Below are positions 23,231 to 23,457 of a stretch of 23,457 nucleotides of DNA, one piece after another. The DNA lies in contig JAICSZ010000002.1 of assembly GCA_025936615.1 (NCBI GenBank), positions 1-23,457 of the forward strand. The letters run 5' to 3'. The position numbers and the translations under genes are program-made. Position 1 is the first letter of the stretch. Each line of letters starts with the position of its first letter. The stretch comes from Pedococcus sp. (GTDB lineage Bacteria > Actinomycetota > Actinomycetes > Actinomycetales > Dermatophilaceae). Under the pieces are notes generated by a model that saw only the letters and a program-made list of their open reading frames with translations, was not told where the DNA came from and did not search any database.

Positions 23231-23457
23231 GGCTTCCTGCCTCTCGCCGGTCGGTCACCACTGTGGACGCCCGGCGAGGGATGCGGGTTGTCGGCCCTCA
23301 CCCCGACTGCGAAGCGGCGAGTGTTGCCGGGGGGGCGGGACCACACCGGTGCCGGCCCCCCCCCCCCCCCCCCCGCGCCCGCGCCGGCGCGCCCCTCCAC
23401 CTCGGCTTTATCCGCGGTCGACGACACCTGGTAGTTGCCCGGCGACGGCGCCTCGAC
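23227..23457 (-). CDS. doubtful partial ORF reaching the right edge
   Basis: An open frame enters from the right edge (VEAPSPGNYQVSSTADKAEVEGR), crosses the long G tract as poly-glycine, and ends at TGA 23227, overlapping the lipoprotein start by ATGA. The first part looks protein-like; the part after the tract (PAPVWSRPPGNTRRF onwards) has poorer third-position bias and no recognisable family. The reading frame past the tract depends on its exact length: the other two frames stop after about 20 and 35 codons. It may be the end of a real gene, or upstream non-coding DNA. Confidence 0.3.
   Translation of the reverse strand, partial: VEAPSPGNYQVSSTADKAEVEGRAGAGAGGGGGGPAPVWSRPPGNTRRFAVGVRADNPHPSPGVHSGDRPARGRKP
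23356..23374. repeat. 19-base homopolymeric C tract
   Basis: Nineteen consecutive C residues on the plus strand, flanked by CCGG and GCGC. A tract this long is prone to slippage in replication and to miscounting in sequencing. It lies inside the doubtful partial ORF, 126 bp upstream of the lipoprotein start on the minus strand. Confidence 0.95.

Noticed and set aside
1..23457. CRISPR arrays, insertion sequences, tRNA or rRNA genes
   Set aside because: No regularly spaced direct repeats, transposase motifs or recognisable structural RNA sequences were seen on either strand.

Overview
The window is very GC-rich (roughly 70% or more), with strong G/C preference at third codon positions, many GTG starts and many 4-base stop/start overlaps. 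Together with a DUF222/13E12-type HNH gene, an fba-DUF3151 pair and an ECF42-DGPF module, this points to an actinobacterial chromosome. Micrococcales, perhaps near the Intrasporangiaceae, is my guess; this is inference without a database search. No rRNA, tRNA, CRISPR array or insertion sequence was seen. No gene-free stretch exceeds 300 bases; the longest are 193-368 and 3310-3480.

Left part (1-3309, all minus strand): the start of a DUF222/HNH endonuclease gene cut by the edge, a DedA-family membrane protein, a FadR-type GntR regulator, and an amidase-signature hydrolase whose stop overlaps the regulator's start.

Centre (3310-13263, plus strand): a divergent control region with a perfect 15-bp FadR-like palindrome separates the amidase-regulator pair from a nine-gene, nearly gapless operon. 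It encodes a tartrate/isopropylmalate-type dehydrogenase, a complete five-part peptide/oligopeptide-type ABC importer, a P1 (DmpA/NylC-type) self-processing hydrolase, an aldehyde dehydrogenase and an SDR oxidoreductase. Read together, this is an uptake-and-catabolism module: an amide- or peptide-like compound enters through the ABC importer, is cleaved by the two unrelated amide hydrolases, and the products are oxidised. The pairing of an AS-family amidase with a P1 hydrolase and an aldehyde dehydrogenase recalls the NylA/NylC enzyme pair of nylon-oligomer degradation, but the natural substrate cannot be read from sequence.

Right-centre (13264-16177, minus strand): a small YciI protein, a tetracycline-resistance-type ribosomal protection GTPase broken by a frameshift and apparently missing an internal segment, and a DinB/DUF664 protein.

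Right (16178-23457): a TrmH/SpoU RNA methyltransferase; three tandem DGPF (YCII-related) proteins followed by their ECF42 sigma factor, with a matching candidate ECF42 promoter in front; a TetR regulator coupled to a GT1 glycosyltransferase, with a probable leaderless, palindrome-covered promoter; class II fructose-bisphosphate aldolase coupled to a DUF3151 protein; a strong bidirectional hairpin; a lipoprotein on the minus strand; and a 19-base C tract near the right edge inside a doubtful partial ORF.

Across the whole window the 8-mer CGGCATAC (or its complement) occurs ten times by hand count, well above what base composition suggests, in coding and non-coding DNA and in several reading frames.
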